A stretch of 64,000 bases of DNA from Isoetes taiwanensis (Eukaryota > Streptophyta > Lycopodiopsida > Isoetales > Isoetaceae), in NCBI GenBank assembly GCA_021234155.1, contig JAJEKV010000413.1:62001-126000 (forward strand), in the 5' to 3' direction. The position numbers and the translations under genes are program-made. How positions within the stretch are numbered: position 1 is the stretch's first letter; each line of letters starts with the position of its first letter. The notes below the pieces were generated by a model. That model ran no database searches and was not told where the DNA came from. It saw only the letters and a list, made by a program, of their open reading frames with translations. Below are positions 12,525 to 24,050 of this stretch, one piece after another.

Positions 12525-13933
12525 TGTTAGGGCTCGGTTTGCAAGAATTAGTGGCTAAAGAAGCTAAGGACGATGATGAGAACTCTTGAGGTATGCAATG
12601 CTCTTTTTACATAATTACTATATCATTCATAACATGAAAGTTACAATAGACTAGTTATTATTTGTTACATTTCATGTTTTTTCCATCTCAACACAAGAGC
12701 TCTTACACTATACAATGCTAAAACAGTGATTCATTCATCTTCGGGATACGTAGTAGTGATCCCCTCGATATCTTATAGCTCATTCGCTCAGGAAGCCAAA
12801 TCAGATGGATCATTACACGAATTGACGCAGGGCAACGAATCTCAGCGCCCAAAGCTTTTCTTCGCAGGTAGGGATCAAGAAGAAGATGCCTGTCTAGGCA
12901 ACCAACAAGATCAGAGTGGCTCATTGAGCACTTGATCTTTTTTCGATGTGGTGAAATCTGATGATGGCTTAAAAATCCATGGGAGAAGAGTGAACTTTAG
13001 CCCCGAAGTGAGAAGCTTTTATAGTGAAGTAGAATGATTGAGGTGAATTATTGGGCTTGACTTCGGCGCCATTATTGCTCGTGTATTAGACCGTTGTATA
13101 AATACAAGTATAATACATCTTTCGTATGGATATATGTATGCGTATTCAATATGTGTGTATGTTTCAAAACATGTTTGTTTGATTTAATTTAGCTATGATT
13201 GAATTCAATGACAACTTGCGTAATAAGTGGAGGTGGATAGCACATCGCTACAATATACTTTCGCTAAGGTACGGATATTACATCCTTAATCGTAATGCTA
13301 TTACATCCTTACTTAGTTATTAGGTACCCATGTCATTATTATTATTATTAAAAAGTGCATTCACTCGCCATCAACATCAAAGCTCGTGGATGCCATTCAG
13401 CTCATAGATCTCCCCGATCGGGGAAGCCAAGAATATGGACTTTAACGCGAAAGTGAGCTTCCCCGCAAGCACCAGCAGTGTCCATCAGCTTTAGATAAGA
13501 GCCATGGATCAAGCTTAACGCTATTTCTAGCGATTCGCCAGATCGTTGTAGCTCAAGTAACACTTGAAAGAGCGGATGTGCTCTGGACGAGGCGCCATGG
13601 AAGCCATGGAAGATGAATGGCCTCTACCCCCTCGTGAAGCCGTTTTTATAGTGAGGTAAAATTATTGATGTGAATTATTGGCGTACAATGTAGGGCCATT
13701 ATTGAGCTTATACGAGTGTCATGTACACGTACAAGTATAACACAAAATTTGTATGTATATGTGTATGTTAATTACCTCATGTTTGTTGGGCTCGAGTACT
13801 AGGTGAAAGTATTCGTGCTTGAGCAAATAATGTGTGCTCAAAATTCTCAAAATTGCGTTATTTTATCCAATTAATGAAATCATGCTTGTAAGCAGAAATA
13901 TTCTAGTGCACTTGTTTATTGTTTGGCATCTTT
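12525..13933. repeat. Non-coding stretch with a direct repeat about 630 bp apart
   Basis: A block at about 13015-13165 (starting near CTTTTATAGTGAAGTAGAAT and running through AATACAAGTATAATAC) recurs, diverged, at about 13645-13790 (CTTTTTATAGTGAGGTAAAAT through TACAAGTATAACAC). A weaker match, GGAAGCCAA preceded by a GCTCAT box, lies upstream of each block (about 12780 and 13400), so the duplicated unit may be about 400 bp. No gene is supported here. Confidence 0.55.
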
Positions 13934-14142
13934 TTACTTGGCCATTACCGAACAAAGGTCTAGCATGTTGTAAGAAAAGGTGATCCTTTCAAGGATTTTA
14001 TACTCCAATAGAAAGTCCTATTGTCTGCAATCTCAGAGGCAGAAATCCTTAGGCAATAAAGTGAAGATCTGAAATCTAGAATAGCCTTTGCTATGGTTTT
14101 CTTTGAGCATTTGTTATCATCAATAAATTTTTTTGGGCACAA
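13934..14142 (-). pseudogene. Second DUF7869-family fragment, opposite strand
   Basis: On the minus strand, residues AKAILDFRSSLYCLR, then SEIADNRTFYWSIKSL and, after one frameshift, ERITFSYNMLDLCS match in the same order the N-terminal part of the relic at 10.04-10.53 kb (AEAILDFRSSLCCMK, RTFYWNMKSS, ERTTFAYNMLDLCS). The match covers about 70 residues and then stops at both ends. It is therefore a truncated paralogue, not a local inverted duplication of the whole element. It shows that the family has been copied more than once in this genome. Confidence 0.7.
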
Positions 14143-15080
14143 ATTAACTAATTATATTTAATTTTAGAATTTTAACATCCGTATTTGCCAATGGCAAAGA
14201 TTTCCAAGAGCTCGAGGACAAGTTTCCACATTTGACAGGTACAAACTATCACAAGGCCCCCAAAAATGAACTACTATGATTAACTAATATCGAATCATCT
14301 AAAAACCATGATATATATGGTCTTTTATGCATGAATTTATTTGATAGAAGAAAACCACATGCCATAGTGGTTTGTCAGAACCAATAGTGGTATGTGATGT
14401 GATTATCAATGGCAGTTTTCAATGCTATAGTGGTTTGTTCAAGAGTCATGGTTCCTGAGATAGTTTTGGGCATATAATAGTGGTTTTTTAAAATCTAGTA
14501 ATGCCATGTTAATACTATCCTAAATCATGACATGGTTTGGAGGCTACTATTATTATGGTACGATTTTTGTTTGGCATGACAATTGTTAAGACATTTGATC
14601 TAAGACAGGGCTGTAGTGGAATGAATAATAGAAACATTATCTCCATACTACTTCAAGGCCATTGCACCTTCTATCAATCCCATTTTTACTGTCCAATCAA
14701 ATGATTTCAACCTTGACAATTATCTTTATGGGGTAAGTTACCATTTATATTAATAATACTGCTGCTTCTTCCATCTCAATTCAATCCAATTATCCTCTCA
14801 AAGCCCATTTCACCAAATGATGCGACGTAGACATTCTCATTCAGTAAGATTCATCATAATAATATATAAATTGGTTTAATATTGAAGTACTAAAAAGGAC
14901 GACGGATATATTCAGCATTAAATCATGAAAACAAGTACATGAGACTGAGGTACATGCTTAAAACCCCCCCAAAAACTTATCCCTCTATGTAGAGCTACTT
15001 GTTGGCCTCAGAGTTTCTATAACCCGAATAAGTCTCATATTCTAAACCACCAATATAAACTGCCAGAGATCATTTTTTGT
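14143..15080. other. AT-rich stretch without a supported gene
   Basis: No open frame of note is present. The phrase ATAGTGGTTT occurs several times between 14350 and 14480, which hints at an old minisatellite, but the copies are too irregular to define a unit. Confidence 0.5.
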
Positions 15081-15364
15081 CGAGCTGCATTCTTAAGAGA
15101 GACAATGATTCAAACATCAGCCTGATTGATGATACTCTTAGGTTGTTGTGGGGAACCAGCAGTGTTAAAAACAAAAGGCACAATTGCACAATACATCTCA
15201 ACATTTGATAAATTGAAAATGGGATGAATCACATGTGGTGTTGATCGACATACAATCATGTCAGGAATTGAAGGCTCAACAACCTCTACCCCACGCCGCG
15301 TAAAAGCAGATGAATTAACATGAAGAACAAGTGGCATGGTATCAAGGGAAAAAAATGGCGGAAG
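15081..15364 (-). pseudogene. 3' part of the DUF4283-type ORF, beyond the LINE insertion
   Basis: An open minus-strand run of about 75 codons (15337-15110) begins LVLHVNSSAFTRRGVEVVEP and ends at a stop. It lies immediately beyond the 3' tail of the LINE. Because the upstream flank of the LINE (19.08-19.95 kb) is a decayed DUF4283-type ORF on the same strand that ends in a serine- and proline-rich linker, I infer that this run is the continuation of that ORF, separated by the insertion. The inference depends on the LINE boundaries being right. Confidence 0.3.
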
Positions 15365-15427
15365 GACAGAAGGAGAAATGAAATGAAATGAAATGTTGTA
15401 TTTTAGTACGTCTGCAGACCACCAGGT

Positions 15428-15790
15428 CTATGAGACGTTCAAATATGTACACTCAACATTATAGAACATGTCTTCTAATGCATCCTCTGACATAAATGCA
15501 TTAGACTCCCCCCATCCCTCATCAATTATAACATTAATTTCTTTAGCACGTAATAACTGTTCTCTCTGCGCTAATACCTCTTTCAAATACTTCCCAACTT
15601 GTTTCCCAGGTAAGTCAAAAAATTCCAGCAATGAGTTTGGACGAATGTCATGCTTATGGCGAGCCCCATTGTATGACGGACATCTTATGATCACATGTGC
15701 TTCATCTTCAACTTCCTGCATATCACATACCTTGCACAACCTCAACTCATGCGGAATATCACTCCAACGCCCTACCTCAACCCCCAACCT
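15428..15790 (-). pseudogene. LINE ORF2 C-terminal zinc-binding domain
   Basis: The frame contains VEVGRWSDIPHELRLCKVC followed by the spacing C-x2-C-x8-H-x4-C (cysteines of CKVC, the histidine of AHV and the cysteine of RCP), the usual C-terminal cysteine-histidine motif of LINE ORF2 proteins, thought to help bind RNA or DNA during target-primed reverse transcription. About 240 bases separate it from the reverse transcriptase frame. They are readable in two other frames (IVEWARKWSLDIHCCRRIDR, then LKEGVSLRTRHMISEDAYLA), which shows that the protein was once continuous and now has two or three frameshifts here. Confidence 0.75.
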
Positions 15791-16021
15791 GTGTGAGCTA
15801 AGTAAGCATCCTCGCTTATCATGTGTCTGGTTCTTAAAGATACACCTTCTTTAAGATACTTGGCCTCTTGAAGCGTGGGATTCATATATTTTCAGAGAAT
15901 TCTTTTTTGCTTCCTCGAACCCTCAGGTTTCTTCTAATGAGATCTTTGGTGTACCCATCCCCAAATGTTCGATCTATTCTCCTGCAGCAATGAATATCTA
16001 AACTCCATTTCCTCGCCCATT

Positions 16022-17782
16022 CTACAATGTCCGATACCAACCCCTATCTCTTGTCTCCTCCAATGCACGCCTTGGTAAGCTTTCTTCTGCCATATCAAAT
16101 TGTACCTTACAGAGATATGTGAGCATCCTACATAAAGCTTCAGCCTCCATAGGCATCATACCACATTCCACAAGCAGCATGTCATATGGGGTTTGAGCCT
16201 TAGTTCCCAGTTCAGTTCTCAAGAATTTTTTTTGCACCTTCTCAATTTTTTTCCAAGAATCTGCAGATAAACCTGGACCCCATACCTCACATCCATATAG
16301 TAGAACTGGTTGTACCAAGACACGAAACAAAGTCCGTTTCAAATTGAAATCCCATATTTCTGCTTTCCCACTTCTACGCTGCATGCTGTATAGTGCTTTG
16401 AGCCCCCCATTTACTCTATGTTCAACAGCAAGATTCCAACTAGGCCCTTTGTCTACATGTATCCCCAAATATTTATATGAGGTTACAATCTCCACAGGCT
16501 CCTCCTTAAAGTAAAATTTAAGATGCTCTACTTTATTAGCTCCAAAAACCATCACCTTAGTCTTTGTCATATTCACCCGCATACCCTTCTGATCGCAAAA
16601 GTAGGCCAAAGCATCTAAATGCTTCTGCATGCCTGCAATAGAGCGTGATAAAAGAACCACATCATCAGCATAAAGGAGCAATAAAACCACATAGCCAGAT
16701 AAAGGGGTTCCATCCCCACCATATTCTGCCATCCAAGCTTCTAGTTGGTCTATAAACAAACCAAACAGAGTGGGCGACAAAGGACACCCTTGCTTAACTC
16801 CGATATTGCTCTCCACTACTTCTGTGCACTCCTGTACATAGGGGAAAGATAATTGGACTAAAACCTTCTCATAGAGTATTTTTACTGCTTGTCTAAGTTC
16901 AATTGGCACCTCTAGGGTTTCCATTCTCTCCCATAGATAATGGCGAGATACTGTGTCAAATGCCTTAGCAAAATCAACAAAACAAGCATAAAGCGGTTTT
17001 TTCTTCCCTTTGACACAATCAACCATAGCACGCAAGGCAACTAAATGATCCACTGTGGATTTCTTAGGCCTAAAGCCTGCTTGCCCAATGGCCCTGATAT
17101 TATGCTCCTCCGACCAAGCACTCAATTTGCAGTTCAGCATAGTAGCAAATAGCTTAGCATATAAGCTACTGACCAAAATCATTCTATAGTTCCTCGGATC
17201 GCTTTCATCTCCAGACTTATGAAGTGGAACCACTCTGTTCAATTGCCAAGTGCGCGGAAATCCCTTATGCAATACAGTATTAAGCAGAGATAACAAAGCT
17301 GTATGGACCGACTTACCTGCCCATTTGAACATCTCCGCCACCAGACCTATTGCATCAGCAGCTTTCCCATTTGCAAGGTTACTTAAACCTTCTCCCAAGT
17401 TCTCCAAAGTGAAGCACAGTCGATCATCCTGCAAATATTCAACATCGCTGGTTTCATTAACACCTGGCATATGGTAAAGTTCATGTACTTGGCAGAGTAG
17501 GGCTGCTGGGTCCAAATGAATATCCTGTTGCATTCTAGTTTTCAACTTATTCCAAAACTGCTTGGGTTTTACGATAAGGTCTGCAACCAAGTCTTTCTGT
17601 CTCTGGAAGTCATGGCTTTTCTTTTTTGACTTGGTTAATGTCACATACTCTTTTTTAAGTCTCTGTCTATCTGCCCCTTTTGCTTTTTTATATTCCATTC
17701 GCTTCGCTTTACATGATGCATCAAACCAGCCATTACATGGCAATCCTTTCAATTTTCTCAAGGTGGAGACAAAAGCGATCAA
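16022..17782 (-). pseudogene. LINE ORF2 reverse transcriptase segment
   Basis: An uninterrupted frame of 586 codons carries the reverse transcriptase motifs in order. They include a thumb-proximal QAGFRPKKSTVDHLVALRAM, motif A FVDFAKAFD with its catalytic aspartate, motif B GVKQGCPLSPTLFGLFIDQL, and motif C LLLLYADDVVLLS with both YADD aspartates intact. Motif D/E-like TKTKVMVFG follows, then a LYGCEVWGPG connection typical of LINE ORF2. The enzyme would copy element RNA into DNA at a nicked target. The catalytic centre is intact, but the endonuclease upstream and the C-terminal domain downstream are out of frame. The first methionine is internal to the original ORF2 and is not a real start. 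Confidence 0.9.
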
Positions 17783-18780
17783 AGCAAAGATCCAATACCA
17801 AGTTTGCTAATTCTTTACTCAAATTTTCAGCATCACTAGGCCAAGTTTTCTCAAAAGCCTTTGCTTCACATTTATTCATGTACTTCTCTGCCTTGCGAAA
17901 GTCCATATGCATCCTTGACTTCATGGTGTTAGATTCCTGACTTGGCTTATATTTACGTGTATGTAACACAACCGTTATCGGGCGTGATCGGGAAATTTTC
18001 TCCATCTCTTCCCCTACATACATATGTAGCATCTGGTCTACAAATTGCGGTTTAGCGAGAACAAGATCCACAACACTAGCATTTCTACATGTACATCTAC
18101 CTGTGTCAGGAAACATCTGTGTACCATTATATATCACTAAATCCAGGCCACTACACATATTGAGTACGTGATTACCTTGAGGTGTAGGCCACCTTATTCT
18201 ATAGTGCATAACCCTATTCCAACCATTTTGGCTCAGCTCCGTGTCATCAAGCATTTCAACCCATATAGGGTCTCCCTCCATACTAGCTATAGCTGCTGCT
18301 TGTTAGCGATTAAGCCCATTAAAATCCCCAATAAAAAAGAACATCACCTGCCGACATCAAGGAAAGCGATCCCGCTCCAGATTAAAAAGGGGTCGTCTCG
18401 TCTAGATGCTCTCAGATTATAAATCGGGATTCTCTCGGCGGAAAGTAACAACCTGCTACAAAAATCTTTCCTCTCTGGCCAAGCATTTCAATCCAAATAT
18501 GCTGCAGTGATCCCATTCCTGTCATTAGTTTTATCAAATGTCTCATATTTGTCCTAACATAACATGCTATTCCACCGTGACCTTTTAAACGCCATCCTTT
18601 ATTATACCAGACAGAATGTAACAAAATAAAACCATGAATGTCAGGTAAGCTTTTCTCCTCGTTCTCACAAGTTTCTAGAAAAAATAAAACATCTACATTT
18701 TCAAATAATTCACCCATTACATCTACCTTATACTGGCTAAGACTATTAATGTTCCAGCATGTTATTCTGGTGGTCTCAAA
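17733..18780 (-). pseudogene. LINE ORF2 apurinic/apyrimidinic-type endonuclease
   Basis: The N-terminal side reads RITCWNINSL, the beginning of an EEP-fold endonuclease with its metal-binding asparagine, then VDVLFFLETCENEE, which contains the glutamate position. The segment around 18320 reads FFIGDFNG with the D-x-N pair but is followed by an in-frame stop and is out of frame with the N-terminal part. The next run (18281-17733) includes RNASVVDLVLAKPQ. The final S-D-H motif is lost: the bases GATCAC are present at about 17981-17976 but read in another frame, giving RSRPI. The nicking enzyme is therefore destroyed at several points. Confidence 0.8.
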
Positions 18781-18783
18781 TAC

Positions 18784-19060
18784 CTATGCATCATCTTGGT
18801 CTTCCACGACAACTTTGCCGCGCCTCCAGAATGCTTTTTTCCCCATTTTTCTTGCGTCCTTGAGTACCTGTAATTGATTTTTGTGTTCTTGTAGCTGGGT
18901 TTTTGTAAGGTCGTCATTGATCCAAATTTTCTTCCCTTTGAGCATGGATTTCTTTTTCAATACATTAAGTTTATCTTCTCGCGAGCGAAACTTAACAACA
19001 ATGTGTCTGTCCCTGCCATTTTGTTTACCAATGCGAAATGCATCTGTAATGAGAAAGACA
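18784..19060 (-). pseudogene. LINE ORF1 C-terminal segment
   Basis: The minus strand is open from about 19060 to a TAG at 18786-18784, directly before the endonuclease. It reads FRIGKQNGRDRHIVVKFRSR, then LKGKKIWINDDLT, then KDARKMGKKAFWRRGKVVV. This layout, with a basic R-x-I-V-V-K-F segment, a KGKKIWI-x-x-DLT segment and a basic tail, is that of the C-terminal part of transposase-22-like LINE ORF1 proteins, which bind element RNA. The rest of ORF1 is missing, so the element is 5'-truncated here. Confidence 0.65.
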
Positions 19061-19074
19061 TAGATATATCATGA

Positions 19075-19990
19075 GAGAAGGCAAGGGGCCTCATCGCATG
19101 GAGGACGAACAACTGAAGCCAACATAGTTGAAGCATGTATCACTATAGAAGGATCAAGAGTAGGAATGGCAAACAAAGGAATAGAATAGAATAGAATACT
19201 AGAAGTAAAACTACAAGAGGCTGAGAGGACTAAGAAGATTTCAATGTTGAAGAGAGAGTCTTAAAACCAAGCGCTTGAGAGGAGGTTGGTTTTGAAGGAA
19301 AGAGATGACACTGTGGGAACATTGATATAAGTTCTTTGCCATTATGTAGATTCTTTGGCATCAAATAAAGACATCGACAACTTTTTATACCACATGCCAC
19401 TTTTAAGAACCACACAGTCAGGTATTGGATGCCCAATTGGAAGTGAGACAGAGATACCTGGACTATAAATATGCATACCTATGCCATTAGCAATGGCGAC
19501 TAGGAAATCATGGACTAATACATCAATAGGTAGATCAAAAAGCGAAAACCAACAAGGCATTAAACATGCACAGACCACAGATGGTGAGAAACGAGGAGTA
19601 TAATATTGTTATAGAATGTAAGCTGCACCCATATGCTCCATACCTCTAGAGACCAACTGTTCCACATCATTTGCATTATCAAACATAAGCAGGAAGAAAC
19701 CTTTGCCCAACTTTTTCAAGGATTGATATGCAGGCAGACCGAGGCGAGAGATATGTCGATGGAGCCAATGTGTGGACATGTTAAAGTCTAGAAAACCATC
19801 CGTATAATAAACAATAGAATGAGATGCCAAATTTTTTGTATATCTAACATGAACACCATGGTTGAGTTCTACAGAAGGAACCCCTGATATTGCTACAAAA
19901 GATGTATAGTTTGAAGAATAAAATACATCATCTAGGAGCAACTGCAAATCAACTCTTGACTGCCTAGCTTTAAGGACCTCTAAAATAGAC
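19075..19990 (-). pseudogene. DUF4283-type ORF (plant retroelement Gag/ORF1-like)
   Basis: From about 19947 to 19342 one minus-strand frame is open except for a single in-frame TAA near 19607. It includes LGKGFFLLMFDNANDVEQLV, then YTPRFSPSVV and WFSLFDLPIDVLVHDFLVAI, ending IPDCVVLKSGM. The order, with an 'F-F-L-x-x-F' strand, a helix, then 'W-x-x-L-x-x-L-P' and a helix before a proline-rich end, is that of plant DUF4283 proteins. These occur as ORF1 of plant LINEs and as zinc-knuckle relatives. No zinc knuckle is seen here. A LINE of a different ORF1 type has inserted downstream. Confidence 0.55.
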
Positions 19991-21455
19991 TAAGCTCTTC
20001 TCTACTACCTGAGGTGAATTAGGTTTTTATAAATCTGAAAGCATTTATATACAAGTTGTTTGAATTGGAGGTCTTGACTAACTTGCAAATATACCCCAAT
20101 TATTGGATAGTCCCATGTGGCAAGTCTCGAGGTTTTAAGCGCTTTAAAGATTACCCTAGTATATTGGAAGTAGGTTGTCGGGCAAATTTCCCATATCCCC
20201 TCAACATGGAATGGGGGGGGGAGGGGGGGATGGGCAAACACAAAATTCAAGCACAAGCCAGACAAATGAGAAGAACAAAGAACTTCAAATGATGCACCAA
20301 ATCAATTTTTTATATGATAAAACAACGGAGCACAAAAGCTTTGGGCATATTTGGATATGGGGGAGGCTTTCATCCTCCTCCTTGAGCTTTTTCACTAAGC
20401 CCACATAAAATGCATTTGCCACAAGCTAGAGAGAGATATATATATTTTGACTTTTCATAATATTAATACATATAAAGTCTAATCTAGTTCATCTAAAGAA
20501 AATAGCACCTTAGAATCTCAACCCTCCATTGCACCACTTCCATCTCCACCACTTAAACTTGACCCTCCATTTGCACCACTTAATCTTGGCCTTTAAATGT
20601 TCTCCGCCTCTCCATCTCAATCATCAACTAGAATTTATTATTTTTTCTTGTTTCTTTACTTTTGTCCTTCCTCTGCAGTTTTAACCATTTTCCGTAGTCT
20701 TTACAATATTGGGTGTCAACGCCAACATAGGTTATAAGAGCCTAGATTTTATAAGAGCCTAGGTTATTTGAGTGTTTTCTTTTCTTATATTTATTAATAT
20801 GGAAGTATTTGTGGACAAAGGCTATAGGAGATAAGTTTGACAATGTATAATAGATTGAAAATTCCAAGGTAAATATAGTGGGTTCTCTTGATGATCATGT
20901 TCATGGTTGTTAGTCTCCTCCATATAGAATGAAGGTCCTACTTGAAGTTAGCGTATTATTTGTTCAAGCTATGTAATATTAGTAATAAAGCCCTCCTTTT
21001 GTTACATTTGTCCAATGCCAAATTAGTCAATGTTCATCTTGCATAGAGAATGATGCCTACTTGAATGTCGTATTTGATTTGCAATATTAGTTATCTTTTG
21101 ATTTCTCAAACACAAGTTTAGCCCATGAATGCTTCATAGTTTACTCCAAAGGTCCAATTGCCAAAAGGGTTTGCCTCTCTATTAGCATGATTGCAAACCC
21201 AACTATTCTTCATGCCTTGGCCTTGGGAAAGTGGTTCTTTATAATGTCTAAAAATGGCACATTAGTGTCGTTGCTATAATAGTGTATTTTAAGACTTTTG
21301 TGCCTTTATTTGGCATGGTATTGATGCCTCTTGGGTATAAGTCTTTTTTTGTTGGAGGGAAGCGATGCATAGTATTTCTAATTTTAAATTGGGGCGGGAA
21401 GGTACTTATTCATTTCGTGGAGGTTGAATGAAGTGGAGCACCATCATTAACGGAG
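19991..21455. other. No supported gene; G-run and AT-rich sequence
   Basis: A G-rich run (GGGGGGGGGAGGGGGGGA, about 20212-20229) is the only striking feature. Its four or more G tracts could form a quadruplex. The rest is AT-rich with short, composition-driven frames and no repeat or domain that I can support. Confidence 0.5.
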
Positions 21456-21539
21456 GTGCCAACATTTAAAGCTAGATGGGCCCATCGTCAATTTTTTAAA
21501 TTCATATGTTCCGCCTTTCCGCCTTATTTGTTATTTGGC

Positions 21540-22120
21540 AATTTTCTCTTTAGGTATTTGTGTGGCCTTCCGGCCATTTTCTTCTTTGGTTTTGTGTGGC
21601 TTTCCGGCCTTGAGTCATTCTATAGCTTTGGTTTTGTGTGGCTTCCGGCCTTGATTTCCCAAGGCTTGGTGTGGTTCCATTGTTTTTTTTTGTTGCATTA
21701 TCTCTTTTGATGGTTTGTTTTTTGAACAGATTCAAGTGATTCGGCCTGTGGGCTATAGCTGGAAGGCTTTCCTGGACGTTTGCCATGATTCTTGAGTTTC
21801 TTACATGCTTCTAGGACTTTCACTCTGGCCTTGGACGCTTCATTCCGGTTTGGTTTTAGGTATCAGTTCCTTAGTTTTTTTATCTTCAATGTTTTAGTTT
21901 TAGATGTTATATCAATGCGGTGTCTAGAATCGAAGGATTTAACCTCAACGATCTATGGACTTTTGCAGAATATTTTTGATTTGATCATAGGTATCCCTTG
22001 TGAGGCATTTAGTGCAAGACTGATGTCATCTAGTATTGTTTTTTCAAATATTCGGGCATTTAGTGCAAGAATGATGTCATCCAGTATTGTTTTTTCAAAT
22101 ATTCGGAGCTCTTATGCTCT
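21540..22120. repeat. Two small tandem duplications
   Basis: Between about 21565 and 21660 the phrase GTGTGGCTTTCCGGCCTTGA and close variants occur three times. A 54-bp unit beginning GGCATTTAGTGCAAGA and ending TTTTCAAATATTC is duplicated almost exactly at about 22012-22065 and 22066-22119. Both duplications inflate open frames in this region, which are hydrophobic and low in complexity and which I do not consider genes. Confidence 0.75.
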
Positions 22121-22584
22121 ACTGCACCTTGACCTTGATTCTGGAATCACTTCTGTGCATGATTTATTTTCGATTTATGTCTAAAAAAATTATCCTCTAA
22201 TATGCCATTTTTATGTTTTTTTCATAGGGGATTTGCTTGCCATGGCATGATTTATGTTCTTGCCAAATTAATAAGTACGTGATCTATTAACAATGATGCT
22301 TCAAAGGATGACTATTTGTTTTCTATGGAGTAATTGCACCTTTTTTTCTGCAGGTTGCCTCTAGTTAAGCAAGATGCTAGCTATCAAGGGCGGATTTGTT
22401 TTCAAAAAATTGCAGCATTAAGTTCTGAAAATTAATCAGGTAATTATATGTCTGCTTGACCAATTTGCCTGATTGGTCTGCCTTTTGAGGCAGCCTGGAT
22501 TAGGAGATATGGAATAAAACATCCTAAAGTTCTTTCATGTAGAAATGAATCTTTTTTTTTGCTTTGTCATCCTAATGGAGCAAA

Positions 22585-22620
22585 TGGAAATACCAGGGTT
22601 CAAATCCCTGGCCCCTTGTC
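22585..22620 (+). other. tRNA T-arm-like / pol III B-box-like motif
   Basis: The bases CCAGGGTTCAAATCCCTGG can form a five-base-pair T stem around a canonical TTCAAAT loop, as in tRNAs and tRNA-derived SINEs. No matching D arm, anticodon arm or acceptor stem is visible at the expected distance upstream, so this is at most a SINE remnant or a chance match. Confidence 0.25.
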
Positions 22621-22739
22621 ATGTCTGCTATATATTTAATTCCATGCTCATATATGGTTTGTTAAGCATCACAATAGTGCACATATATACTAATCATTGT
22701 TACTTTACGAACATATATGGGTTCATAAAATTTTGATGT

Positions 22740-24050
22740 TTTGATATAAAAACGCATATCAATTGCTTAATGGAATTTGTTAGAAATTATCAATAATTCT
22801 ATTCTCCAAAAACAAATGAAAGATTCGAAGGAATCTTTATTTGTTGTATAAAGCAATACCAATTAGAGCACAAAACCCATTAAAAATATGACAAAAACAC
22901 ATGTAAGGAGTTGATAAAAATCTTATAACAGTTGTTGGCCACTTATGTCTTTTAAATGGAAATGGTTTTTAAGTTGTGTATGTAGTATTATCTTCATTAA
23001 AGCAATACCAATTCCATGTCAAAAACATCATTGTATTTCTTATTACTAAATAGGTTAAAGATGTAAGCCTTCACTATCTTGATGAAAAAACCATTAGCAG
23101 TTAGCCTATAAGAGTTGGGATACTTTGTTGTGTAGAACAACAATGGTTCATATAAGAAGATGAAGACAACATCATTAGACAACCACTTTAAGTTGCCCAA
23201 ACAATTAACATAGAGATCATTACTAGTTTATGTCTTACATTACTAATTAGACCATGTACTTTAAACATGGAAATAAAGCACTACTAAAAAGCATGGTATT
23301 AAACCAAAGAGATTAACTTCCATTAAAACCATGATTAAAACCATGATGATGAACTATGATAATAAACTAGAAGAATAAACCATAAGTATGAACCACGTTA
23401 TGTAACTATTCATGGTTAATCAACATATTAACCCACAAACTTATACTACTTTTTTATAGCAGTTTAATGCAAAAATTGATGTAAAAAACTGATAACGATT
23501 AACTTTTGGGGGCCTTGTGTATGATACAGAATATGGCCAACTCAGATATAGACTATGTCAAATCAAATTACAAGAAAGAACATGTGCTTGAAAACTTACC
23601 GAATGCGTTTCTTGGTGCAATCATTTCTATTTTGAACTTAGAAGGAACCAAGAAAATAAGAGAGAAAAGAAATAATGTGCATCTAATGACCAAGATTGGC
23701 ATAGTTTCATTTCCATCTAGACGATTATGTATGTAGATCATGGTCTAACTTCATCTGCAGCATTTTAAGGCAAAGAAGCAAGTTTGCAAGATTTGTAGAT
23801 GTTTAAAGACTGCCCTGGAAGACTTTGTAGGTTTGATAGACAAAACTTGTGAGATAACTCGATAAGATTCAACTCAATTTATTTGTTTCTATCTTAACAT
23901 CTTAGTAAATAAATCCACGTTTGGTTATGCTTCTTTCAATAAACGAATATCCCTTTCTCTCTCACCTTCCTCTAGCTGCTACATCTGCTCTTGCAGATGC
24001 CTGCAGCAATGGCACTATTATCTTATATTCAGGGGGTTCTCGACAGGTGA
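22740..24050. other. AT-rich stretch without a supported gene
   Basis: Only short open frames are present; the best (23506-23736, plus strand) has no recognisable domain. Several short repeats of ACCATGATTAAAACCATGAT type occur near 23320-23360. Confidence 0.5.

Larger units (their letters stand above)
15374..19072 (-). mobile_element. Non-LTR retrotransposon (LINE), 5'-truncated and frameshifted
   Basis: Read on the minus strand, the element runs from the C-terminal part of an ORF1 (19060-18784) through an APE-type endonuclease (about 18780-17960), a reverse transcriptase (17780-16030) and a cysteine-histidine C-terminal domain (15787-15428) to a tail made of four AAATG repeats on the plus strand (15376-15395). 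Possible target-site duplications are GACAGAAGG at 15365-15373 and GAGAGAAGG at 19073-19081, with one mismatch. At least five frame breaks or stops make it inactive. The short-repeat tail instead of poly(A), and the ORF1 type, set it apart from the LINE at 50.4-58.3 kb. Confidence 0.85.

Noticed and set aside
20005-20408. Frames around the G-run
   Set aside because: The glycine-rich or proline-rich translations result from the G-run itself.
21456-22184. Hydrophobic plus-strand frames that look like membrane proteins
   Set aside because: They come from T-rich sequence and two tandem duplications. There is no start context, domain or splice support.
22585-22620. A tRNA gene suggested by GGGTTCAAATCCC
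   Set aside because: Only a T-arm-like stem is present; D, anticodon and acceptor stems cannot be formed from the upstream bases.
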